Assembly: GCF_027244095.1 (NCBI RefSeq)
Contig: NC_069662.1
Coordinates: forward strand, 9,202,501 to 9,266,500
Direction of reading: 5' to 3'
Source: Hemicordylus capensis
Taxonomy: Eukaryota; Chordata; Lepidosauria; Squamata; Cordylidae
DNA: 64,000 bases
This document shows, one piece after another, positions 37,801 to 50,900 of the stretch. The notes under the pieces are model-generated. The model did not search any database. It had not been told where the DNA came from and saw nothing but the letters and a program-made list of their open reading frames with translations. The position numbers were made by a program, and so were the translations under genes. Numbering within the stretch: position 1 is the first letter of the stretch; the number at the start of each line of letters is the position of its first letter.

Positions 37801-40800
37801 GGGGGAAAGAGGAAGAGGCACTCCTACATATCACACTTTCCTTGTTCCCAATCCGAAATTAGCACCTTCTTCAGGAATCAATGGCGCAACCCTCCCCACC
37901 CATCTCCTCAGCCCTGGCTTGTCGCATACCCATTTCCTGTAGCAGGGGAAGTTCTTCCTGGGGGTTAAAGGTCAGGACGAAGCTGGGTTCTGTGCGCTTC
38001 TGCAGTCCTGCCTCTTCTTGGGCCACACATCCGGGGTTCGCTTGCAGCCTCTCCAGCTGGAAGCTCGTGGCTTCCCACCAGCCACGCAAAGCTGACACTT
38101 TCTCGGCCAGGACCTCCTGGCCATTCACGGTGACCTGGACCTGCAAAGAGGCACGGACCATGAACAAAGGAGGGGATTGGCAGGAGGGTGATCAAAAAGG
38201 GAAACGGTGGTTTTCCACAAGGCGTCCAGGAATCAGAGGACCTGCACCCAGGAAGATCCGACGCAGGGATGGGTGAGCAACAAGAAATTAGGGATCAGGC
38301 CAGGTCTGCGGCTTGGCTCAGTGGACCCACAGTGGAGCTTCCGGAAGGAGTTCTCAAGCTTGGGTCCTCCAATGCTGTCCTACAACTCTTATCATCCCCA
38401 GCTCCAATAGCCATTTGTGGCCGAGGATGATGGGAGTTGTAGTCCAACAACATCTGGAGATCCAAGGTTGAGAACTGACTTATGGGACATTGGCCACGGT
38501 GCCTCTCCCTCTCTCAGTCAATGGCCCTTTTCACATACATCTTGGACAGCCATATAAGAATGCTATATTCTGCTTTGCTATGCTCTGCATTTTCTGGGCA
38601 GCCTGCACTCACCTTGGCATTAGGGCCCCGGGGGCCTGAATACCCAACGGGCACACACCGTACTCCGGCCGCCTGGTATCGTCGGCAGATGTCAACTGCT
38701 GCTGCACGGGGAACCTCCAGCACGAGCCCAAGCTCCTCAGCAAAGAGCACATCCAGAGCTAAGGGAAGAAGGAAGAGACGCTAGGGGTTGGAGCAGATGG
38801 GGAACATAGGACGCTGCCATATACTGAGTCAGACCATTGGTCTATCTAGCTCAGTACCGTCTTCACAGACTGGCAGCGGCTTCTCCAAGGTTGCAGGCAC
38901 GAATCTCTCTCAGCCCCATCTTGGGGATGCTGCCAGGGAGGGAACTTGGAACCTTCTGCTCTTCCCAGAGCGGCTCCATCCCCTGAGGGGAATATCTTAC
39001 AGTGCTCACACTTCTAGTCTCCCATTCAGATGCAACCGGGGCAAACCCTGCTTAGCTAAGGGGACAAGTCATGCTTGCTGCCACAAGACCAGCTCTCCTC
39101 TCAGAAGTTAGGAGAAGTTAGCAGAAGACAGGGCCCAAGGCTGAGCATTTATAGGTCTCTCTCTCTTCTTCCCTGCCCTCAGTTATCCTCAGATCCATGC
39201 CAGGGAACCCTTCTCGTAGTTCTCTCTCCAGTATAATACGTGCTTTTGTTCTACTGGCCGACTGCTAGGCAGCCAATTGTAAAAGGCTTCCGTCAGCTGA
39301 GAAGCTTCTGCCGTGCTTCCTCCTCGGCCACTGTTCTCTCATCACCATGTTACGCTGAGCACGGGCTGCCCTTTTATGCTGCATCTGCCTCGAGCAAAGC
39401 TCCTTTGCTCCAAAACAAAAAAACCCAGCTACTGCCACACAGCCACACAGCCCACCGCTTTCCCAGCCCCACGCTGCCTTTTCAGATTCCCACACTCCAG
39501 CTCACCATCCTTTCCCCTCCAACTCACTGACCCTTGACTCCGGGTGCTGTCAACTCAATGTGGGCACCACAGTTTCCAGCAAAGGCCATCTCTAGCATGC
39601 AAGTCAAGAGGCCACCGTCACTCACGTCGTGCCCAGCAGAAATCACAGCATCTGTAAGAGCAGAGAGAAGTGAAGTGGTCTGTGTGGGACAAAAAAGTGT
39701 TGTGAATACACCCAAGATTCTGCACGTTGCATGGTTCCATGAAAATGCAGATTTGGCACTGGAGCTGAAGCGTTCACCACCTCTAGAGTCTCATCTTAAA
39801 CAAACAAACAACAACAACAAAGTTTCTAGTTCTCATGGCCAGGAAGTCAAGCATTAATATACAGGAGCAATGCTCTGCAAGGTCTCAGAAGCAGGATTTT
39901 CAGAGGCCCTTAAGATCCAGCCCTGCTGGATCAGACCCAAGGCCCATTTAGTCTAGCATTCTGTTTCACACAGTGGCTCACCAGATGCCACTGGAACCCC
40001 TGCTAACTTGGCAAAGAGGCACCTTTTAACGTGGTAATACTCTTTATTTAGCAGGAGAAGTGTAACTGGCCCTATCCACCCCCAGCACAGTACCTCCAGT
40101 GACTGTTGCTGGTGTATATCTTACGTTTCTTTTTAGATTGTGAGCCCTTTGGGGACAGGGTTCCATCTTATTTGTTATTTCTCTGTGTAAACCACCCTGA
40201 GCCATTTTTGGAAGGGTGGTATAGAAATTGAATCAATCAATCAATCAATCAATCAATAATAATAATAATAATACAGGCAGGAGTTGAGTGCATGCCCTCC
40301 TTCCTGCTGTTACTCCCCTGAAACTGGTACTCAGAGGCATCCTGCCTTTTAAGCTGGAGATGAGTAAAAGATAGCCCCGTGCCTATCTTGTTGCCCCCTC
40401 CTTGGGGTTAACACAAGTTACATTATGCAATTATGTATTAACATTAAATTACATTATGCAAAATAAGCACATTTATTTACTTAAAATTTCTCCCAGTCAC
40501 AGAACTCATCTTTAATCAATGTAAGAATGAAATTATTTTACAGAAGTTGCCGTGAAAAAAGGTAGGGCAGGTGCGGGGGAGAAGAGATGCTCTTCCCGTT
40601 GCAGAAGCAAAACGGACCAGCTGGTTCCAAACATCTCCCTTACCGTCTGCCTGAGTTCCAGATAAGTTTATTCCTTACCTAATAAGTCAGGTAGAACAAA
40701 TGCATAGGGGAAAAGAACTCCAAGGTTCCTTTAAGCATGTGCAGAGTGCCTTAACAAAACTAGGGGTGATTTACACACATTGAAGGCTGCCTTATATGGA

Positions 40801-43800
40801 GGTAGACCATTAGTCCATCTAGCTCAGTAATGTCTTCAGGGACTAGTAGAAGCTCTCCAGGGTTTCAGACGGGGACTTTTCCAGCCTGACCTGGAGGTGC
40901 TGGGGATTGAACCTGGGACCTTCTACATACAAAGCAGGTGCTCTAGCAATGAGCTACAGCCCTTCTCCAAATATGTTCTCATGGTAGCAGTGATATTCAA
41001 ACCCATGCCCCCAAAGAGACTGAGGCCTTAATCTAGCACTTTAGACCATTTGGTCCCATGACTCTCCTGCCCATGTGAGGACAGCTGGTCTTGTGGTAGC
41101 AAGCATGCATTGTCCCCTTTGCTAAGCAGGGTCCACCCTGCTTTGCATTTGAATGGGAGACTACATGTTTGAACACTGACAGATATATTCCCCTTAGGGG
41201 ACGGGGCCGCTCCAAGGTTCCAAGTTCCCTCCCTGGCAGCATCGCCAAGACAGAAGTGAGAGAGACTCCTGCCTGCAGTGCTGGAGAAGCCGCTGCCAAT
41301 CTGTGTAGCCAATACTGAGCTAGATGGACCAAGGGTCTGACTCGGTAGAAGGCAGCTTGCTGTGTTCCTAGGGCCACAAAATGAAGTGGTGGCTTCTGGG
41401 TAGGCTGAAGGTGCTGAGAAATCAAGCAGCAGGAACCAAGGCTAGGAAAGAGGAGAAAGGACAAGCCAGGAGTGGCATTGCCAACTTGTGCTCACCTCGC
41501 AGCAGATCCTGGGTGACGCGGAAGCAAGAAACCAGGGTACTGGGACTATCCAGGTCTGGGGAAACATCCCCCAGCTGAGAGAAGCACTGGGCCAGAGCAC
41601 TGCCTCCAAGACGATGCCGATCTGGACTGATGACCACATGAAGGAGGGTCCCTACGGAGAGTCAAGAGGGTGAGAGATCGGGGACAAGGCCATAACATCT
41701 TCCTCCCACACTCGCTCATGTTAAACACTCCGGTGTCAGAAAATCTGTTCCTCAAAGTCAGAGATTCCCAACCGTTTTTCAAACAAGTGTACCTCTTCTG
41801 CTACAAACCTTCAGCTCAGGTACACCACAGAGATTGAGTGTGTGTGTGTATATAATGTTAACACACACTTAAATGTTACAGTTATAAGACAAGCCACTCC
41901 AGTCACTGGATCACATCCAGAATATTACTCAGGAGAACTCGCATTGAAATAAACTTTTTGAAGTTTCTTCCATTTGAAGAAAACATTTCACTAGAACTGC
42001 TGCTGAGCAGCGTGGGGTGGCAGGAGGATTCGGCGTCCCCCTGGGATCCATTCAAGTGCTGGTACCCCATGTGGGGGAACCCCTGCTCAAAGTTTTAACA
42101 ACAAATGACCACCATTTTAATTGTGTGTCAGCCCTTCAGGCGGTCACTAAGATCAAAGCCTGACAGAGTGCTTCCCTCCACTGTCTTTTGAGAGAAAGAA
42201 AACCTTCTACTATCCAGGTGAATCAAAGACAGCTAGAAAAATCTGCATCTCTGCCTTGAAGATCAGTCCTCCACATCAGGAGACCTAATGTTCTGACAGG
42301 CGAGGAACTGCGTTTTCCAGATTTTTCTTAAAAGTGTTTTATTGCATGTTTATCCTGCCACATACACGATTTTCCCTCTTATTCTATCCCCACAGAAGCC
42401 TTATAAAGGCTGAGAGACAGAGCTTTGCAGTGGACAGAAACTTCCCCACTTGCTCAGCCAAAGGATTCTTAACTGCCACAGGCAGGCACAAACCATTCTT
42501 GAAGGCAGGGGGTTCTTAGGCTTCAGTCCCCAGATGTCACTGGACTACAACTCCAATCCCTTCAGCCATTGTTGTGGCTGGGGATTATGGGAGTTGTAGT
42601 CCAACAACAACTGGGACCCCTGTTTTGTATCATGTACACACAGTCTTTCTGATTCCTTCAGGATTAAGAGACCCTGCCCAATTCACAGCCTGCCCAAATA
42701 ACCTGCAAGCTATTTCCATGTCAAAAGGCAGCTCCTGAGCCAATCAAGCCTTGGCAAGCAAGCGATGCTAGGAATTTGAGTGGACCCACCCAGGCTGTCT
42801 CAATCTCTCTCTCCTTTTTACAAATTAAGCTGCAAACAGATCTTCCCCGGCTTAGAATATAATACTTTACAATGTGGGAAATCGAAGTTGTTTTAATTAA
42901 TATTTGAGCTCAAAACTGTACCCAGACGTAGTCGGCAGGATTCAAACCTGCGCGGGGAGACCCCAATGGATTTCTAGTCCATCGCCTTAACCACTCGGCC
43001 ACGACTACTCACTGAAGAGTGTGCTTGCAATATGTCATTTTATAGCTATAAATAAAAGACACTGTGGCTGGGAATGGTAATCCAACAACTTCTGGAGACC
43101 CAAAGTTAGGAATCCCTGTTCTAAAGTGTTCAACTAATCTAACTTTATTAGTTTTATTTATTTATTCAAAATATTAATTTAATGTATTTGTGAGATTCAT
43201 AGACTGCCTTTCATAAAGCTATTCCAAGGCATTATACCCTGCCACACCACTGCACTGCTGCTCAGGGTGGCTTATAACATTAATAAAATGGATACAATAT
43301 GGAATAATTTTAAAAAAAAAATTAAAGGAAAGATTAAGAGAAGCTTTCCCTTCAGTTAGGCTACATCAACATTTAAAAATGTAGTTTAGCATGTTTCTTC
43401 CCACGAGACAAGGATAATGCAATTCTCTCGTCAGCTTTTGACCTCACCTTTCCCATCGGGGCATTTCAGATCAGGGGTAACGGTGGCAGTGATATCTGGA
43501 CAGACTGCGTAGGCTGAGATGACAAGCGTCCCTGCGGGGAGGGAGCAGAACGTGAAGAGAAGTGGGAAAGAAACAGAAAGTTAACCAAAAGTGGGAAACT
43601 TCTCCAACCATGTGCTGAATCATAGAGTTTTAGAGCTAGAAGGGACCCTGGAGGTCTTCTATGCCAACCCCCCACTCAGTGCAGTGTCTGGGGAGGATGT
43701 GTTTGGGTTGCTCAGTAATAGCAACGTTCTTCTCTTGCCCCTCCTCGGGGCAGAAGATTCCTCCGCCCCTCCCTAAGGAATCAAAGTAGCCACAGCCAAT

Positions 43801-45739
43801 GCTCTGGGGCAGCTTGATGGGTTACAACAGCTGGGGGAAATAACTGGTTGCCTCCAGGTCTGTGCTGTGGACAAAATGTCCCATTTACTCAGTGAATGGG
43901 GGACCTAAAACTCCATTTCCATGGAGATCTGCCAAAGCTAGAGCCTGGCTTTTAAAGGGAAAGACCCCTGTATGAAGTCCTGCTGAGCTGCTGCCAGTCA
44001 GTGTAGACAGTACTAAGCTAGATGGGCCAATGGTCTGACTCAGTATACAGCAGCTTTCTACGTCCCTGACTTAAGTCGCATTAATTCCAACTTGACTCAG
44101 TCATGTCTAACTCAATCTGGATGTCACCGATTATTTTTAAGAAGCAAGCCAGGCCTTCGAACAAAAATAAAAAGGCACACGGCAGATTAGAAATAGAAAA
44201 ATGCAACGCTGTTTTGAAAACGGCAACAGAAAAAGGCCTCCGACCAGAAGACAGACCACTCAGCCTTCTCCCAACTGGAGAGCAACTTCAGCAACTTTCC
44301 TCCCTCCTCACCAGGTGCCTTGACGGTTTCCATGCCAACGCGGGCCGCCATGCTGAGGGAATCTTTGCCTCCATCCACAGCCACGCCCAGTTCAGCCATC
44401 ACAGCACACATGGCACTGCAGGCCTCGGCCAAGGCCGCCCCCTCGCCTGGCAACTTGGCAGCCCACATCCAGTTCCCACTGCATTTCACATCCTGCAAGG
44501 AAACACACATTCCCCCACAGAGACCAGGGGACAACAGAGAACCACATTACTCAGGCATCGTAGGCCCATTCACATGTTATGTTCCACTTCAAGTGTCCAG
44601 TGTACATCGGTACAGATCTGTACACAGGTACAGTCATTCACATGTTATGCTGAACACAGGTACAGAAGTACACTTCCTGTCAGTACCATGCATCTGAAGG
44701 GCCTGCATCCAGCTTCACTTTTTAAATGAACACAGATACAATCATTCACACAAACACGTGCACATCTGTACACTCATACAGCATAATGTCCAAATTGGGC
44801 TCTAGTCTCTAAATCAGACTTGCAGTAAATATTAGTGTGAGGTACATTAATGAAGGGAAATGAGAATTTGTGATCACCTCAGAAGGATTCAGTTTCAGAG
44901 GTCAAGGGAGAGATACAGGTCCGATTTGGATATGTCTGCTGGTCCATACTAATCATGTACAGGAGGAATAGAAGGAGAGGAAATGGTGGTGGTTATTACA
45001 GTGTTTGAAAATGATATAGAGAAGGAGGAATGAAATACAGGGCATGGGGAGGTATGGGGAGGTATAACCCCTTTTCCAAAAATGGAACTAAATTGTGGCC
45101 CTAGATTAAATAGCAGGGTTGATATGATGGTATACTTAGCAGGTGGTAGATACCTATTTACTTACCTGAACCCAAGACTAGTTTTCTCCGGAGTTCCTTG
45201 ATCTTAGAAATCAAGGGGGTTGTCTAAGATCCATAGCCCTTTTCTTTTCAGGTAATACAGGTATAACCTGTATTTTTAAAGGGGGTTGTCTTAAATGCAG
45301 AGCCAACTTCAATTCGGGTAACTACGGGTAACGGGGGAGGGGGTAAATTGACAGCTGATGTGAAGTTATTTATTTATTTATTCATTCAATTTCTATACCT
45401 CCCTTCCAAAAATGGCTCAGGGCAGTTTACACAGAGAAATAAATAAATAAATAAGATGGCTCCCAGTCCCTAAAGGGCTCACAATCTAAAAAGAAACACA
45501 AAGCAGACACCAGCAACAGTCACTGGAGGTATTGTGCTGGGGGTGGAGAGGGCCAGTTACTCTCCCCCTGCTAAATAAAGAAAATCGCCATGTTAAAAAG
45601 GTGCTTCTTGGTCAAGTTGGAAGGGGCTAATGAAGGACACACTTCAGTAATGAAGTGTATCCTTGTTTATTATTGTTTGAAGTAATGAAGTGTGTCCTTG
45701 TTTATTATTGTTTTAAACTGTTTGAGTGGATTGTAGAAG

Positions 45740-45784
<45 letters not shown>

Positions 45785-47908
45785 TCTGTTGCTTTGTTAG
45801 AAAAGGGAGAGAAGGCACTTCAAGATGTGTTTATCATCTGTCGGTGTCCACCTTAATTTAGTGACTGTGCATTATTAAGATTTAATGGGCATTGATGTAT
45901 TACTGTAATATCATGTTTTACTGTGCTACTTCGTGAAACAGATAGCTTTACATGATATTTAGGAACAACAATAATAATTCTTTAAGCATGACGAGTTCTT
46001 CCGGTACAAAACAAGCAGTAGTCGTGAGCGCTCTCTCTTGTACAAGAAAAAACCATACACCCATTTTACAATCGTACAAATTCATGACAGGAAGGACCTT
46101 TGCAAGATCTTTTACGAGGAGAAGTATCAAGTCAGGATGGGAAACTGCATGAAGAAGGAAGGGAGGGAGGGAGGGAGCCTCACCTTAAGATCAGTGACCC
46201 GAGCAAAGACCAGATTGGTGAGGGCCTCTGCCACAGCCAATCGGGCGCCAGCAGCTGGGCTGATGAGCCCCTTGATTGGCTGCTCTCCAAGGGCTGTGGC
46301 TCCCCCTACTGTCTCAAAGTGGGAGAGGGCTACCACTGCCACGTCCGCCAGTGGGGTGTGCAGGGGACCCACACACTGTTGTTGCGCCACCAATCCCGTC
46401 ACCGAACGATCAACCTACACCAGGGGAAAGGGACAAAAAGAGAGAGGAGAAAATCCAAGGTATGAACTGTCCGCCTACTTAAAAAAAAAAGAAAGAGATA
46501 GATAATTATGTCAAAAGGAGCTGGGAAGTGAAGACTGAAAGGCCACTTCAGAAAGGTTTTCCAGGTACCTTATTGGTCAGGTAACGTTTACTAGCTACAG
46601 ATGGTAGCCTCAGCACTCGCTGGAGAGCATCCACAATAGTAAGGTCACAGGGAAGATCCAGAGGTCGTAGGGCCCGAGTCACTCGATCCAAAACAAATTC
46701 CTGTTTGGCAAAGAACAAACAACGATGAATGCACTATACAAGGGTTCCCGAGCAGGGGTCTCCAGATGTTGCTGGACTACAACTCCCATCATCCCCAGCC
46801 ACAATGGCCATTGTGGCTGGGGATGATGGGAGTTGTAGTCCAGCAACATCTGGAGACCCAAGCTTGAGAACTATTTGCAAAATGCTATTATCCAGAGCAG
46901 AACATTCTACAGAGAGTTGGGTAACCCAGACACAGGGAGAGAGCTCAGGCTTGTGCTACTTCTAACAGGGAGGATTATGGAAAATATGGTTGCTGTGCTG
47001 TGGAGGAGAGGAGCCATCTCTCCTTTCATGCAAGCCCCTCAAATATACTGAAAAGGAATTTTAGGGGAGAAACTGCAGCTGAATCAAAGAGCATATGCTT
47101 TGCTCCAGGTTCTCTGGAGAGCTGTGGCCAGTCAGCTGGGCTAATGGTGACATAATAAGGGAACCAGGACCAGCCCTTTCATGATGGTCAGTGAAGAGGT
47201 CATCTCAGGCAGCGGGTTCAGGAGGCCTTCCATTTATTGGCGTCTCCGCAGGAGGCAGAGCAGGAATGCAGACTCCTAAGGGGACATTTCTCACAGACCC
47301 CAAGAGTTATATGGGATAACCCATTGGATCAATCCCAACCCCTTTGCTCCCATGCAGATCATCCTACATCTTAGACAAGGTAAGGAGAACACACAGAGAC
47401 ACATCTCATACCTTGCGTGGCATTTTGCCCAGGACCCACTCCAGCTTCAAGTTCACAGGGGTGGCTCTTCCTCCCACCGGAGCCTTCTCCAGCTCTGCGT
47501 CACTCACCGGAGCTTTTGTGTCATCGACAAGTATGATCTGTTAAAGACCCACCCACAGGGAGGAGGAGTCACTTTCACAGACCACCTGCTCCTTGAATGG
47601 CTTCAACTGGTGCCCATCCCAATCAGTTCCTTCCCCTTTGCTTTTATCCTCATCACAATCTACTTGGATTTGGGTCCTCATCCAGTCTTCTCCAGCATCC
47701 TAGGACAGGCCATGTCCACACTAGATGAGCGTAAAAACATATCTTCTATAGCAGGGCTACACAACTTCAGCCCTCCTGCAGATGCTGGCCTACAAACTCC
47801 CATGATCCCTATTAGCTATTGTGGATGGGGATTATGGGAGTTGTAGCCAAAAACAGCTGGAGGGTCAAAGTTGTGTGGCCCTGGTCTATAGAAAAAGTTG
47901 CAACTCCT

Positions 47909-47939
<31 letters not shown>

Positions 47940-47940
47940 G

Positions 47941-47984
<44 letters not shown>

Positions 47985-50900
47985 GTACGTACGTAGTTAG
48001 ATGTCTAATATTTTAACAGCTTTAGGTACTTCCCTCACAAAAGACTAAGTAATTTAACAGAGATATTTCCAGAAGGAAGCAAGATTACTAGAATAACCAC
48101 ATGGGGTGTGTGTGTGTACACACATACATGCATATCTTGTATATAATATTTATTACATTAGAACTCTCACTTCTGTCTTTCACAGATGCCTTTGTTAAAT
48201 GTGAGATTTCCTGAAGGAAAATGCCTAACATTTCTAGAACACCAACAATGCAAACATACACATGCTTTACTCAGTAGTTCAAGGGGCTTACTCCCAGGAA
48301 AATGAGCCAAGGATTGTACTATTTCCTTCCTTCTCCGTGGAAATCAAAGCAGATTCCACACAATATCTTCCTGTGGTTTCCCTTCCAGTCATTGACCAGA
48401 CCCAGATCTGCTTAGCTTCAGAAACCCTGCTGCATCCTGTGCCTTCATATCCCACCATTTAGACCTGAGCACTGAGCATTTAAGGAGCAGATTACTTTCC
48501 AGTAGAACTAAAAACCCTTCAGCGTGAATTTTGGTGGAAATACATGTGCTGTTGTTTTAAATCCCCATCTCTTTGAAATCTAGAGGTGTTATTCTAGAGC
48601 CTTATGAGTTCAAGTTGAAAACTCACAACAGTAAAGTCTGTGAAAATCAGCTTAAAAGAAAATACAAGGATGGGAATCCCCCTTATCTGGATTTCCCCCA
48701 CTGATGCTCGCAGACAAACTATAGGCAAGGGAAGTTTGGTTTTCCCAGCTTGTCTTGAAGATGCTTAACCATTTAGCTCTATCATCTCTTTCTTCTGTCT
48801 CTGTAAATAAGAAGCAGCTATTCATACAAAGATATGCACATGCAAACAAAATTAATTGCCCTGGGCTAGAAGTACTGATGTTGATTCTGTGCCAAGATAA
48901 GGATTTCCTGGGCAGTCCAGAAAATCAGGAATGTTTGTATAACATCTCTTGTTCCCCCATTTCTTGTAGTTTTGCTTTCCTGCCTCAGTCACTCGTCATT
49001 CATCCTGCTCCGTCCCAACCCTGTATTCCTCCACATCATACCCGTCCGTCGCCTGTAATCCTGCCCACGAAGTCAACGGGGCACCTCTCACGCTGGGCCA
49101 GGCGGCGGAGGAAAGCAGCATGGCGGGGGCGTAGCAGGAGAGCGTTCGATTCTTGGTACTCTGCTCCCCAGATCTCCAGAACGCTCAGCGTGGGATCTCC
49201 GAGCTGGGAAAGGAAGAGAAGAGAAGAGAAGAGAAGAGAAGAGAAGAGAAGAGAAGAGAAGAGAAGAGAAGAGAAGAGAAGAGAAGAGAATTAACCAGGA
49301 GATGGAGACGGTGATGATCAGAACTGAGCACCTTGTTGGCTACATACTCGTAGCAGATTGCAGAGAAAACCCTGTAGAGATGGTTGTTTCCCCATCCACT
49401 TTTTATCTGGACATTTCAACAGTTCCGGCCAGTGAGGGCAGCATGAGGTACCTTTAAAACTCCTAACCGGCTGTTGCACCTACAACACTCACCTGGCCTC
49501 TGTGCATGCCAGCCAGGCAAATATCCGCCATGCATGCACTGAGACCAGGTGAGTGTGGTAGGCGGGACAGCTGCCGTTTGGGATGCCGGGTGGCACACCA
49601 CTGTTCCCTGCAGCTTGCAGGTGCTGGAAGTATGGCCAGTAAGTTATTTTAAAGAGGTATGTCTTGCCACAGCCCCTACACCACCCACCAAGTGTAGGCC
49701 CATCCACACCTTATGTTCAACACTCGTAACAATGAGTGAACGATGTACAGTGGTACAGTCATCCAGAAGTTACGTTGACCACAGACAGGTACAGCAGTGC
49801 ACTTCCGATCTGTACCATGCATTTGAAAAGCCTGTATCGAGCTTCACTTTTAAAATGAAGACAGGTATAGTCATCCGCCACCTTAAGTGGCACAGCAGGG
49901 AAAGGCTGGACTAACAAGCAGAAGGTTGCCGGTTTGAATCCCCGCTGGTACTATATTGGGCAGCAGCGATATAGGAAGATGCTGAAAGGCATCGTCTCAT
50001 ACTGTGAGGGAGGAGGCAATGGTCAACCCCTCCTGTGTTCTACCAAAGGCCACCACAGGGCTCTGTGGGCACGGGAGGAGGTGAGCCCCTCCTGTATTCT
50101 ACCAACCACAGGGCTCTGTGGGCACCAGGAGTCGAAATTGACTTGATGGCAAACTTTACCTTATCTTTCAGTCATCCACACAAACATGTGCAAGAGTGTA
50201 CAAGCATCTGTACGCTGGTGCAGCAGAATGTCTGAATCAGGCTGATGTGTCTGTGGGCATGTTTTTAATCCACTGCTCCCTGCTCTGGATTTTTGGGAAG
50301 TGGACAGGGTGTCCGTTCAATACGTACATTTTAAAAAGAGGTCAGAAGCCCTGCGACAGGGGCTCCCAACAAGCAGACCCAATGTTGGGAACTCCTGACC
50401 TAGGAGATACCAGGGGTCAAAGGTTACAGAGGTCAGAAAGTAACACTGACCTGGAAGCGGCTGGCATAGATAGTGGCCCCAGCTGGTTCACTCAGCTCTT
50501 TCAGCACGTTTCCTGGGCAGAGAGGAAGAGTCATTTGTAGGCTCCACATAGACACCCTTGAACAAAGGAACCCCTATAATCCTACGAAACCTCTGTTTCC
50601 AAGGAAAGCGCCTGCCACTGATCCCTGCCACGCTCAACACATCCCTTCCTTATCCATCCAAATGGAGACGGACGTCTCTCATTCTAGTCCTGGAGATGGC
50701 TGGGGCAGAGAAGGGCAGCCATTCCCACTCCGGACCAAAGACTGCCACTGTCACAGCTGAGCAGGGACTCTGGAGGCGGGCCTCCAAAATCACAAACCCA
50801 AAACTCTGACGCTGTCGCCCAGATCATGGGTGTGCCACTAAAATAGAGACTCTTCGCTTCCAATTCCCAGTCTTCTTTCACCATGTCGATACCAGCAGGT

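Larger units (their letters stand above)
42508..43062. repeat. Duplicated segment carrying tRNA-Ser-AGA, PFAS intron copy
   Basis: Matches 7575-8275 over the MITE, the 5'-side flank with some deletions, the tRNA and the 3' flank. It lies in the PFAS intron between the exons at 41496-41651 and 43448-43531. Confidence 0.9.

Noticed and set aside
40235-40272. Short direct repeats suggesting an array
   Set aside because: Simple AATC/AATA microsatellite; no CRISPR-like spacers, and this is a vertebrate genome.
41758-42100. Possible hAT ends around 'gattcccaacc' and 'gggaacccctgct'
   Set aside because: Ends could not be paired convincingly and no target duplication was found.
44103-44729. 208-codon plus-strand frame
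   Set aside because: Antisense to a PFAS exon and running into an interspersed repeat.
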